Shown here: positions 26,945-34,841 of the stretch, one piece after another
How the letters are laid out: every line of letters starts with the position of its first letter
Position numbering within the stretch: the stretch's first letter is position 1
Source: a bacterium
Lineage (GTDB): Bacteria; Chloroflexota; Dehalococcoidia; Tepidiformales; Tepidiformaceae
Direction: 5' to 3'
Length of the DNA stretch: 64,000 bases
Assembly: GCA_003577245.1 (NCBI GenBank)
Contig: QEVS01000011.1
Location: 28,870 to 92,869 of the forward strand
Made by a program: the position numbers and the translations under genes
The notes under the pieces: model-generated
Database searches by the model: none
What the model saw: the letters and a program-made list of their open reading frames with translations, nothing else
Told to the model about the DNA's origin: nothing

Positions 26945-27475
26945 GTGGCCGAGCTGCCCGGGCCGCCAACCGAAGTCGAACGTCACCATACGGCCACCGC
27001 CTACGTTGTCAGCAACAGCCACACGCTCCTGCTCTGGCATGGGCGGCTGCGCATGTGGCTACCGCCCGGCGGCCACTGTGAGCCGAACGAAGACCCCGTG
27101 CAGGCGGCGTTACGCGAGGCCGAAGAAGAAAGCGGGCTGACGGTGGAGGTCATCGCGCCGCCGAACATGCTCGTGTGCGACGGCCCGGAGGTGCTGCCGC
27201 CACCTGCCGTGATCCTCATTGAGGACATCGTTCGCGACGACCAGCCCTTCCACCAGCACATCGACCACGTTTACTTCACCCGGTCCAGCGTCCGGGCGAA
27301 CTTCGACGCCCCCGTCCCCCACGGCCCCCACCTGTGGGTGGATGCGGCAATGTTGGAGTCGCCGTTTTCCCTCCCGGCGCCCGATGGTACGCTCGTGCCG
27401 GTCGCGGAGGATGTGCGCTTGCTCGGCATCCGCGCCATTGCCGCCGCCGCGGCCGGGGAATCCCTTCGTGCTTAG
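26945..27475 (+). CDS. Nudix hydrolase
   Basis: 176 residues. Complete Nudix box: G-H-C-E-P-N-E, then seven residues and REAEEESGL, which coordinates Mg2+ to cleave a nucleoside diphosphate linked to a group X. The substrate cannot be predicted. GTG start, 7 nt after lysS; its last codons overlap the serS start by 8 nt. Confidence 0.92.
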   Translation: MAELPGPPTEVERHHTATAYVVSNSHTLLLWHGRLRMWLPPGGHCEPNEDPVQAALREAEEESGLTVEVIAPPNMLVCDGPEVLPPPAVILIEDIVRDDQPFHQHIDHVYFTRSSVRANFDAPVPHGPHLWVDAAMLESPFSLPAPDGTLVPVAEDVRLLGIRAIAAAAAGESLRA

Positions 27476-28742
27476 CATCCAGTTCATTCGCGAGAACACC
27501 GGGCGCGTGAAGCGAGACCTCGCGCTTCGCCATGCGACAGCGCCCATCGACCGCATACTGCTCCTGGATGAGAAACGCCGCGAACTCCTCCAGGAGGTCG
27601 AGAGCCTCCGCGCGGAGCGCAACACGGTCAGCAAGCTCATTGGCGCGACGAAAGACTCCTCCGAGCGGAACACCAGGATCGAAACGATGCGAGAAGTCGG
27701 CAACCGCATCGATGGACTCGACAGGCAGTTGGGCGGTATTGAATCAGAGCTGACGGCGCTCCTGCTTGAGGTGCCGAATATCATCGACCCCGGCGTTCCC
27801 CCGGGCCCGGACGAGCGCTCGAATGCCGTGGTCGAGACATCCGGCTCCCCGCGTTCCTTCGCGTTTCAGCCGCGTCCCCACTGGGAGCTGGGCGCCATTC
27901 TCGACGGGATCGACTTCGAGCGCGGGGCCAAGATGTCGGGGAGCCGTTTCTACCTGCTCAAGGGGCAGGTCGCGCGGCTGCAGCGGGCTCTCATCCAGTT
28001 TTTCCTCGATGACCACGCCAGGGACGGGTTCGTGGAATGCTACCTGCCCGACATGCTCAGCGAAGCATCGCTGATTGCCGCCGGCCAGCTCCCGAAGTTC
28101 TACGACAACCTCTATCGCGACGCCGAGGACGACTTCTTCTTCACGCCCACGGCCGAGGTGCCGTTCGTCAACTACTACCGCGACGAGATCATCCCTCCCG
28201 GGACGCTGCCATTGCGGCTTGTCGCGCATACGCCCTGCTTCCGGCGAGAGAAGATGAGCGCCGGCCGCGATGTGCGCGGAATCAAGCGGGGGCACCAGTT
28301 CGAGAAGGTCGAGATGTTCGTCTACTGTGAGCCAGAACAGAGCGACGCGGAACTTCAGAATCTTGTGCGGAGGGCGCGATCGCTCCCGGAGAAGCTGGGG
28401 ATACCGTACCGGGTGGTTCAGCTCTGTTCAGGCGACATCGGCTTCAATGCCACAAAGACGTACGACATCGAGCTCTGGGCCCCGGGACAGGGTGAGTGGC
28501 TGGAGGTGAGCTCGGCCTCCAACTGCCTGGACTTCCAGGCGCGGCGGGCCAACATCCGCTACCGGCCAGCGCCCGACGCGCCCACCCGGCATCCGCACAT
28601 GCTCAACGCCTCGGGACTGGCCCTTCCTCGCACGGTGATCGCTGTGATGGAGAACTACCAGCAAGAGGACGGCAGCATCACGGTGCCCGAGGTTCTCCGC
28701 CCCTACATGGGCACGGAGCGGATCGAACCTCGCGGAGCCTGA
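27468..28742 (+). CDS. serS: Seryl-tRNA synthetase
   Basis: 424 residues from GTG 27468. N-terminal long coiled-coil arm (EVESLRAERNTVSKLIG), class II motif 2 CFRREKMSAGRDVRGIKRGH, and motif 3 region near HMLNASGLALPRTVIAVMEN, with the ATP/seryl-AMP-binding TSSASNCLDFQARR-like segment. It charges tRNA-Ser. The start is set by the overlap with the Nudix stop (8 nt), which makes an internal ORF extension to 27219 spurious. Confidence 0.97.
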   Translation: MLSIQFIRENTGRVKRDLALRHATAPIDRILLLDEKRRELLQEVESLRAERNTVSKLIGATKDSSERNTRIETMREVGNRIDGLDRQLGGIESELTALLLEVPNIIDPGVPPGPDERSNAVVETSGSPRSFAFQPRPHWELGAILDGIDFERGAKMSGSRFYLLKGQVARLQRALIQFFLDDHARDGFVECYLPDMLSEASLIAAGQLPKFYDNLYRDAEDDFFFTPTAEVPFVNYYRDEIIPPGTLPLRLVAHTPCFRREKMSAGRDVRGIKRGHQFEKVEMFVYCEPEQSDAELQNLVRRARSLPEKLGIPYRVVQLCSGDIGFNATKTYDIELWAPGQGEWLEVSSASNCLDFQARRANIRYRPAPDAPTRHPHMLNASGLALPRTVIAVMENYQQEDGSITVPEVLRPYMGTERIEPRGA

Positions 28743-29401
28743 ATCAGACGTGGGCTCGCCCCTCGGTCCGCTCGCCGCAGGAGCCGCATGCAGATTTTGC
28801 ATGCCGTTGATTGACATGCCCGATTTGGGTGCCACACCATCGGCGTAACCCCTGCGACGGAGAAGGGGTCCCCAGGGCGATTGAGAGGGCGGAACCTTCG
28901 ATCCCGGATGCTGCCTCAGCACCACATCCGGCCAATGCGCCCGGAGCATCGCTCCATGCTGCTCGGGCGCCTCGGCGGACTTGCGGGCCCCGAGCTTGCC
29001 CATCACCGCATTAGGCTCAGGGGATCGCAGTAGATTCGCAGTTCGGGCAATGCTGGCTCTCGTGCCAATAGGCGTTGGTGACGCTTGGCTCGCCGTGATC
29101 TCTGCCACAGAACTCTGGCCCCTTGCTGTAACCGGTTGGTGTACTGGGTTTTCGTACGCGGTCGCAGCGCACCTGTCGTGGGGCAATGGTGCGTCCATTG
29201 ATTTCGCCCGCCAGGCCGCCCTGACGTCCGGGGCGGCCGCTCCCCTCGTCTTGCCAGTGGCTGCCTGCGCGAACGCGTTGATAGCCCGCGGCAACATCGC
29301 GGCCCTGCTGAAAGACCGGTGACAGGTGGGCGGGCGATTCGGCGTGTCCGGGGGCTGGATCGCCCCTCCGGGATGCCCTGCCCTTCGGTACCGGGGACGA
29401 G
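28743..29401. other. Stretch of about 660 bases without a supportable gene
   Basis: Between serS and the tRNA-Arg gene. Open frames exist on both strands (for example a 113-codon frame from 28981 on plus) but none has a convincing ribosome site, family motif or consistent codon bias. A perfect 7-bp hairpin (GCATGCA, loop, TGCATGC) lies at 28786-28804. It sits downstream of the tRNA 3' end, where integrating elements insert, so a decayed remnant is possible, but I see no attachment-site repeat of the tRNA end. Confidence 0.4.
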
Positions 29402-29476
29402 TGGTACCCCCGCCAGGAATCGAACCTGGGCACATGGTTTAGGAAACCACTGCTCTATCCGCTGAGCTACGGGGGC
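29402..29476 (-). tRNA. tRNA-Arg (anticodon CCT)
   Basis: Reading the minus strand: acceptor GCCCCCG paired with CGGGGGT, D-arm GCTC...GAGC, anticodon arm GTGGT-TTCCTAA-ACCAT with CCT as anticodon, T-arm CCAGG-TTCGATT-CCTGG, discriminator A and encoded CCA (29402-29404). CCT decodes AGG, arginine. Confidence 0.95.
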
Positions 29477-29676
29477 ACGCGAATTGCGGCGCGACGCTCG
29501 TCTCCGCCGGGTACAACGCCCGCGCCGCGACAATCCCAAGTCTACCAGACGGTGTTCATGCGAGACCTCCGCCCTCGCGTCCGCCCGCATCGCGTGGCTG
29601 CCTGCAACTGGCGCGTGAACCGCCAGGGTAACGCAGTTGGATGTGCCCTTCGCTGGCGACCGGAGACGCTGGAGAT

Positions 29677-31716
29677 TCACGGCACCGTTTCGACGCGCAC
29701 CGTGTGCAGGCCGCTCGGCAAGCGCAGCGTGTAGCCCCCGTCCGGGTTTGAGATCACCGCGACTGCCGTCTCCACGCCATCAACGGTCACACGCCGCGGC
29801 GCGCGGTCCACAACGAGGTACGCCCGCGAACGTGAAAAGTACTCGGCTTGCAGCGCGCTGGCTTCGACCGAGGCGCTGCCCAGTTCGCCCGTGAAACGGA
29901 GCAGCGCTGGGCCCACCGGCGCACCGGGCGCCCAATCCAGCCTGTGCTCGCCGCCGGGAATGATCGCCCGCCCGGCAGCGGCAGGCCACTGGCTCCCATC
30001 TACCTTCAGGAGGCCATCGGCCGCGCCACCTGGCGACCTCGCAACCACGGCGAAGGACGAGCGGAGCCCGGTATCGAGGGTGTCGGCGGTGGCCGCCATG
30101 GCCCCGGCCAGCTGTCCGCGGTCGGAAGCGGCCACCGTGCTCACGGAAAACACGGCGACGCGCCCGCTGGCCCGGGATGCTGCAGCGACGGCCAGCTCGA
30201 ATTCCCCGGCCGTCGCTGCAGCGGTGGGCAGCCCGGCCTCGCGGGGAACGATGTTTATGTCGATGAAGGCCTGGCCGGCCGGGAGCAACGACGCCAGCCT
30301 GCTGGAGATCTTCTCGTAGCGGAGCGGGCTGGAGGCCCAGGTCGTATAGGGGTCTTCCAGCTGCAGCGAGGCGCCGTGGTCCCGGGCGACCACGGCGAGC
30401 CGGGAGACGTCGCTGCCCACAGCGCGCGCGTGAACGGGGTCGATCGTGTCGTCGATGATGGTCATCTGGAGGTCGAAATCGGCACCGCCGGGGAGTGCGC
30501 GCACCCCCGCCAGCATCCTGCTGTTCAACTCAACGGCGAGGTCGATGCGGAAGTCGAGGAACTGTTCGGGAGCGGCGTCCGGGTTCCCCGCGAAGCGCTT
30601 GAGTGCGGACGGGTGGAATGGAGTGAAGTTCTCGCGATGGATGGCAGGCTCGAAGTAGAGTTCGGCGACGTTGACTCCGTCCCAGTCGTGCGCGGTGAGG
30701 ACGTTGGTCCACTGTTCCCAGGCGAGAGCGAAGCAACGTTCATCCTCAAGCGCGATCAGGGCGCGCCAGTCGACCTGGGCATCGCGGCCGGTGGCCGTCT
30801 TTTCGCGGCATTCGGGGTGGTCCTCCCACAGGAGGAGGTTGACGTAGGGCGGTTCGAGCCAGGCGTAGGCGGCGATACCGCGGGCATGGAGCGCTTTGAT
30901 GAGGCCTGTGTAGTCGTAGTCGTTCGCGGGGTCGCGGAAACCGAAGTGCCAGGCCGCGATGTGGGCAGCGCGAACTCCGTCCAGGCTTGCCGCAACGGCA
31001 TCGGGGTCCTTCTTCAGCTCCGGGGAGAGGCTCCCGGGGTCGACGTAGACCTCGGCCGCCTCCCTTTGCGGCCCCGGGGGGGCGCCCGTCCAGGCAGCGA
31101 CCGTCCTCCCGAGATCGGGGATGAGCTCGTACCCTGCCAGCGAATCGGCCACGGGATCGAAGGCGAAGGCGAGAATGCTGCCCTTGCCCAGGACTGCCTC
31201 AGCAGCAAGGACGGCGCCCTGTTCGGTAAGGAGGGGAGCCCACGACTTGAGGATTCGCCCCTTGCGAAGCCCGGCGACGTCGGCCGGAACGGGCCAGGTT
31301 GCCCGTTCGCTCACCGGCCCGAAAGTCACTCCGCCAACCGTGACCACACCGGCGCGCTCGACTCCCAGCCCGGCGAGGAGGTCCCGGTGTGCCGAGACGA
31401 GCCGGCCCCCGCTGTCAACCCAGCGGTGAATCATCTGGTGGTCGGCAGAGGTGAGGGTGGCGCCGGCCGGGACGATCCCCGTGGGCCGGGCGAGCAGCTC
31501 ATCAAGCTTGCCAACCCGGAACGCCGCGCCGGTCGCCCGCTGCAGCAGCAGCCAGTCACCGGCATCAGGTGCGGAGAGGATGATGACCGGAGTTGTTGGT
31601 GGTCCGAATGTGGTGGACGGCCCCGGTTCGCCGCCATCCTGCAGGAAGCAGCGCCACCCCACCAGGAGAGAAGCGGCGACCACGAGCGCAAGCGCCAGCC
31701 CGGCGAGGCGAATCAT
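29677..31716 (-). CDS. Secreted TIM-barrel protein, putative glycoside hydrolase-like
   Basis: 679 residues. N-terminal signal/anchor (MIRLAGLALALVVAASLLVGW). Residues about 40-210 (VIILSAPDAGDWLLLQ, WVDSGGRLVSAHRDLLAGLG) resemble the glutamine-amidotransferase-like domains attached to carbohydrate proteins. A TIM-barrel region follows, with GLIKALHARGIAAYAWLEPP, AWEQWTNVLTAHDWDGVNVAELYFEP and DLQMTIIDDTIDP, the pattern of DUF4015/GHL-type glycosidase barrels. A beta-sandwich-like C-terminus includes PSGLHTVRVETVP. Catalytic residues are not certain. Its position next to polysaccharide synthase and deacetylase-like genes suggests processing of a surface glycan, but it runs in the opposite direction. 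Confidence 0.6.
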   Translation of the reverse strand: MIRLAGLALALVVAASLLVGWRCFLQDGGEPGPSTTFGPPTTPVIILSAPDAGDWLLLQRATGAAFRVGKLDELLARPTGIVPAGATLTSADHQMIHRWVDSGGRLVSAHRDLLAGLGVERAGVVTVGGVTFGPVSERATWPVPADVAGLRKGRILKSWAPLLTEQGAVLAAEAVLGKGSILAFAFDPVADSLAGYELIPDLGRTVAAWTGAPPGPQREAAEVYVDPGSLSPELKKDPDAVAASLDGVRAAHIAAWHFGFRDPANDYDYTGLIKALHARGIAAYAWLEPPYVNLLLWEDHPECREKTATGRDAQVDWRALIALEDERCFALAWEQWTNVLTAHDWDGVNVAELYFEPAIHRENFTPFHPSALKRFAGNPDAAPEQFLDFRIDLAVELNSRMLAGVRALPGGADFDLQMTIIDDTIDPVHARAVGSDVSRLAVVARDHGASLQLEDPYTTWASSPLRYEKISSRLASLLPAGQAFIDINIVPREAGLPTAAATAGEFELAVAAASRASGRVAVFSVSTVAASDRGQLAGAMAATADTLDTGLRSSFAVVARSPGGAADGLLKVDGSQWPAAAGRAIIPGGEHRLDWAPGAPVGPALLRFTGELGSASVEASALQAEYFSRSRAYLVVDRAPRRVTVDGVETAVAVISNPDGGYTLRLPSGLHTVRVETVP

Positions 31717-31752
31717 CGCTGATGCTTACCGCGGGATGGTGGTGGTCCGGAC

Positions 31753-31953
31753 CTATGCGTCTGCAGGCGGACAGCGCCCGTCAAGCTGCTGTATCCGCTC
31801 GCGGACATGGGTGAGGAGTGGGGCGTTGAAGCCCTGCATGTGGGGTCTGCCCAGCGACTCAATCTCGGCGAGGGCAGCGGCGACCCCGGCGCGATACCCG
31901 GCTGCCCACTCGGAAGCCGCTCTTGTCGGTGTGGTTTCGACATCGGTGACCAT
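31753..31953 (-). CDS. Small helical protein of unknown function
   Basis: 66 residues from ATG 31953: TPTRAASEWAAGYRAGVAAALAEIESL is amphipathic and helical, then HMQGFNAPLLTHVRERIQQLDG. Alternating codon bias looks coding, but the ribosome site is weak and I know no family. It is upstream of, and on the same strand as, the TIM-barrel gene (36 nt apart) and could be its operon mate. Confidence 0.45.
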   Translation of the reverse strand: MVTDVETTPTRAASEWAAGYRAGVAAALAEIESLGRPHMQGFNAPLLTHVRERIQQLDGRCPPADA

Positions 31954-32063
31954 ATTGAGTGTGTCGGCCGTCCCGCTCTCCCGCAACAGGGGAAACAGGC
32001 CTCCAACAACCGCCTTAGGACTGGATTCGGAGCCGGGATCTGGCCATACAGGCCGGGTCAAGA

Positions 32064-32073
32064 CCCTTAAGGG
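32064..32073. promoter_or_regulatory. Palindrome CCCTTAAGGG in AT-rich intergenic segment
   Basis: A perfect 10-bp palindrome inside the AT-richest part of the divergent region (31954-32186), about 115 nt before the plus-strand coiled-coil gene. It may be an operator or part of a promoter region for the surface cluster. Confidence 0.3.
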
Positions 32074-32186
32074 ATAACTCTAACGCTATTCCTATGGTTT
32101 AACCAGCTATCACCTCTTTATTCACCCCCGGTCCACCAGCTAGTCTGGGTGTGGATAAATCTCAGACGGATGTGGCAGGTGTGAAT

Positions 32187-33002
32187 ATGGAACTTCAGCA
32201 CACGACGGGAAAGGACCGGACGGCCGCAACAGCAGCTGGCGGCGGGCTGGTCGCCATGCCCACGGCCCGGGTGGCACCGGCCACCAGCTCGAGCGCCCCC
32301 GAAGCAGCGCCAACGAACGGTGGCGTGGCCGAGAACCGGGCCCCGGAAAAGGCAGCGGCGCCGGTCGTAGTGGTCGGATTGAATGGCTTCCGGGCGAAGG
32401 CAGTCGCCTCCAGCCCCGAGGTGGCTCCGCGGCCGGCCCAGCTCATCGAGAAGGAGCTGGAGGCGATGGCCCGCGGTGCAACCAGCCGCGAGTTCACCGA
32501 AAAGGTGTACGGCCGGGCACGCGAAATCATCGAAGAAGCCTACGAAAGCGCCGCCGAGCTCCGCATCGAAGCGCTGAGCCGCATCCGCGAACAGATCGAC
32601 CGCGTCAACAAGACGGAGACGGACACTCGTTCGCGGCTGGGCGAAGAGGCGGACGCCCTCAAGGCCCAGGCCACGCTCGAGTCGAAGCTGGCCCTGCAGC
32701 GGGCACAGCGCGAGGCCGACGCCATCGTCGCCCGCGCCCGGGCCCACGGCCAGCAGGTGGTGCAGGCCGCAAACGAGCAGGCCGCCGCTATCAAGGCCGA
32801 GGCTCAGCGCGAGGCAGCGGGCGTGGCCGATGACGCCAGGCGGGTCGCCGAAGACGTGCGCCAGCGCATCCGCGAAGTGGAGCGGCTGGAAGCGCAGTTC
32901 GAGCGGGTGGCGCTGGATTTCGCTCAATGGCTGGGGGCTTCTGTGGATACAAAGCAGAGCCGCCTGGCTCGCATCAGGGCTGCGGCCGTCCTCAAAGGCT
33001 GA
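32187..33002 (+). CDS. Coiled-coil protein, DivIVA-like
   Basis: 271 residues from ATG 32187 (a GTG 12 codons earlier is possible but lacks a ribosome site; AGGTGTGAAT precedes the ATG). The first 90 residues are Ala/Pro/Thr-rich and disordered; residues about 95-260 form one long heptad-type helix (REFTEKVYGRAREIIEEAYE, EEADALKAQATLESKLALQR, ADDARRVAEDVRQRIREVER). No membrane helix. It may scaffold the envelope or polysaccharide machinery encoded next to it; that is inference from position only. Confidence 0.65.
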   Translation: MELQHTTGKDRTAATAAGGGLVAMPTARVAPATSSSAPEAAPTNGGVAENRAPEKAAAPVVVVGLNGFRAKAVASSPEVAPRPAQLIEKELEAMARGATSREFTEKVYGRAREIIEEAYESAAELRIEALSRIREQIDRVNKTETDTRSRLGEEADALKAQATLESKLALQRAQREADAIVARARAHGQQVVQAANEQAAAIKAEAQREAAGVADDARRVAEDVRQRIREVERLEAQFERVALDFAQWLGASVDTKQSRLARIRAAAVLKG

Positions 33003-33065
33003 GCCAGCGCGCTCGGCCGCCAATCGTCAACGCCAGAACAGCAATCTCAACGGAGGAGACTTGAA

Positions 33066-33221
33066 ATGCCAGGAACCGGATCGTTCTTCACCATCGGGGC
33101 TGTCCCCGTCCCGTTTGCGGGAGGGGTGAGCCTGTTTGTCGCCGGCTACGCCACCCTGGTCCTCGGGTGCGTCGTGTTTGGAGCGGGGCTCGCCGCCTGG
33201 AGGAAGATGCGTGGGAATTGA
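33066..33221 (+). CDS. Small membrane protein overlapping the GT2 synthase gene (51 aa)
   Basis: A 51-residue frame with GGAGGAG seven nt before its ATG, a strong site. Sequence starts MPGTGSFFTIGAVPVPFAGG and continues with a long hydrophobic run (SLFVAGYATLVLGCVVFGAGL, about residues 22-42) and a basic tail AAWRKMRGN. The last 11 nt overlap the start of the glycosyltransferase gene, and that gene's ribosome site (GGAGG) lies inside it, so they are translationally coupled. In ica and pga systems a small membrane protein (IcaD, PgaD) is required by the GT2 synthase; this could be a minimal analogue, though no sequence similarity is claimed. Confidence 0.7.
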   Translation: MPGTGSFFTIGAVPVPFAGGVSLFVAGYATLVLGCVVFGAGLAAWRKMRGN

Positions 33222-34758
33222 AATCTCCCCCATGGTGCTGACCGTCATCGCGGTGTACTTCGTTACCTCGACGTACCTGCTGGCGGCGGCTGCCATCACG
33301 GCGCGGGCGCCAGGGCCCAATGAGCACAGCCGCCGGCTGTTCTATGTGCTGGTGGTGCCCGCGCTCAACGAGGAGCTGGTGATCGGCAACACGGTCCGGC
33401 ACCTGCTCACGTTGAAGGGAGACAACTACCTGGTGCTGGTCATCGACGATGGCTCCAGCGACAGGACAGGCGAAGTGGTTCGGTCCTTCCCCCCGGGGAA
33501 GGTACGCCTGCTCAGCCGGCGCGCGCCGTTCGCACGCCAGGGCAAGGGCGAAGCGCTGAACCACGCCTACCGGATGGTGCTCACCTCCGAGCTGCCGGAG
33601 CTCTACGGCGCGGACAACATCGTCTTTTCGGTGATGGACGCGGACGGGCAGGTGCCGGGCGACATGCTCGCCAGGGTTGCGCCTTACTTCGCGGACCCGC
33701 ACACCGCCGCTGTCCAGGTTGGCGTGCGCATGCTCAACGCGAAGGTCAACATCTTCACGCGCTGGCAGCAGTACGAGTTCGTGACCTTCAACTGGCTCTT
33801 CTCAAGGGCGCGCGAAAGCCTCGGCAGCGTGAGCCTTGGGGGCAATGGCCAGTTCGTGCGCATGTCGGCGCTGGCCTCGCTTCGCGAAGGGCCGTGGACC
33901 GACTGCCTGACGGAGGACCTCGACATCGGCCTCCGGCTCATGCTCCTGGGGTGGAGGAACCGCTACTGCCACGAGACGCAGGTCTACCAGCAGGCCGTGC
34001 CATCGGCCCGGAGGCTGGTGCGCCAGCGTTCGCGCTGGTACCAGGGGCATCTCACCTGCTGGAAGCTGATTCCCCGCATCCTGGTCTCGGACTGGCCCGC
34101 GCACCGCAAGGCCGACGTCTTGAACTACCTCCTGGCGCCGGGGCTGGTCCTCCCCATGGGGATCTTCTCGCTGGCCGTCATTGTTCTCTCGCTCGTACCC
34201 GGGGTATCGCCCCTGGCGAGCGCGGGCGGGCCGACGAGCGTCTCCAACATCCTGACGTGGTACGTGCTGAGCATGGGGGCGGCCCCGCTCTTCGCAATCG
34301 CGCTCTGGCGCGCCAAGGAGTCCAGTCTCGCGGCTTCCATCTTCTGGGCGCACCTGTTCCTGCTCGGCAGCTACATCTGGCTCCTGGCCGGGCTGATGGC
34401 AGTGAAGCGGATGGTGACCGGCCGCGCCGGCTGGATAAAGACCGCCCGCACAGCCATCGGAGAAATGCCACTGGCAGCCGATGGGTCCGCCACGCCGGCC
34501 GAGAGCCGGTATGTGGCCTGGACACCAACGAATGATGTATCGGAGCAGACGGGGACGCTGCTCGGCCTCCGCGCCGGCAACTTCCTCCCCCGGACGGGCG
34601 CCGACTTCGCCGCCGATGACTACGTGGCGCCCGCGCATGCCGGAGCCAGCGTGCCCGCCGCTCTGCTGCTTGCGCGGAGCGAAGCCAGGCTTGCGCGCCT
34701 GGATCGCCTGGTCGCCGCCGGCGGCCAGCGCGAAAGCCGTCCATTGGCCGAGGTCTGA
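33211..34758 (+). CDS. Processive glycosyltransferase family 2, polysaccharide synthase type
   Basis: 515 residues from GTG 33211, set by GGAGG with 7-nt spacing. One N-terminal membrane helix (about 6-30), a GT-A domain, then several helices (about 300-330, 346-366, 372-402). Synthase motifs are complete: VIDDGSSD (about 77-82), VMDADGQ (about 142), TEDLD (about 234) and QRSRW (about 271-275), the D-D-D-QxxRW set of cellulose/hyaluronan/PgaC-like synthases. It should polymerise a beta-linked sugar and pass it through the membrane. No PilZ domain is fused, so direct c-di-GMP control is not evident. The C-terminal 110 residues are hydrophilic and unusual for the family. Confidence 0.9.
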   Translation: MGIEISPMVLTVIAVYFVTSTYLLAAAAITARAPGPNEHSRRLFYVLVVPALNEELVIGNTVRHLLTLKGDNYLVLVIDDGSSDRTGEVVRSFPPGKVRLLSRRAPFARQGKGEALNHAYRMVLTSELPELYGADNIVFSVMDADGQVPGDMLARVAPYFADPHTAAVQVGVRMLNAKVNIFTRWQQYEFVTFNWLFSRARESLGSVSLGGNGQFVRMSALASLREGPWTDCLTEDLDIGLRLMLLGWRNRYCHETQVYQQAVPSARRLVRQRSRWYQGHLTCWKLIPRILVSDWPAHRKADVLNYLLAPGLVLPMGIFSLAVIVLSLVPGVSPLASAGGPTSVSNILTWYVLSMGAAPLFAIALWRAKESSLAASIFWAHLFLLGSYIWLLAGLMAVKRMVTGRAGWIKTARTAIGEMPLAADGSATPAESRYVAWTPTNDVSEQTGTLLGLRAGNFLPRTGADFAADDYVAPAHAGASVPAALLLARSEARLARLDRLVAAGGQRESRPLAEV

Positions 34759-34841
34759 AGCGGGCCCGGTTTCGCACACAGGCCGGCCGCGTGCATGCGG
34801 TGAAACGGGCCACCAAAAAACCAGAGAGGGAAACACCAGAG

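Noticed and set aside
28981..29322. A 113-codon hydrophobic plus frame before the tRNA-Arg gene
   Set aside because: No ribosome site, irregular third-position GC and no recognisable family. I leave the stretch as unassigned.
29848..31722. A 624-codon plus-strand frame opposite the TIM-barrel gene
   Set aside because: Antisense shadow: no signal, no motif, and the minus frame has a signal peptide and fold-like patterns.
33136..33210. Upstream start of the GT2 gene
   Set aside because: The extension overlaps the 51-residue membrane-protein frame and reads as Ser/Pro/Gly-rich non-coding translation; GTG 33211 has a ribosome site.
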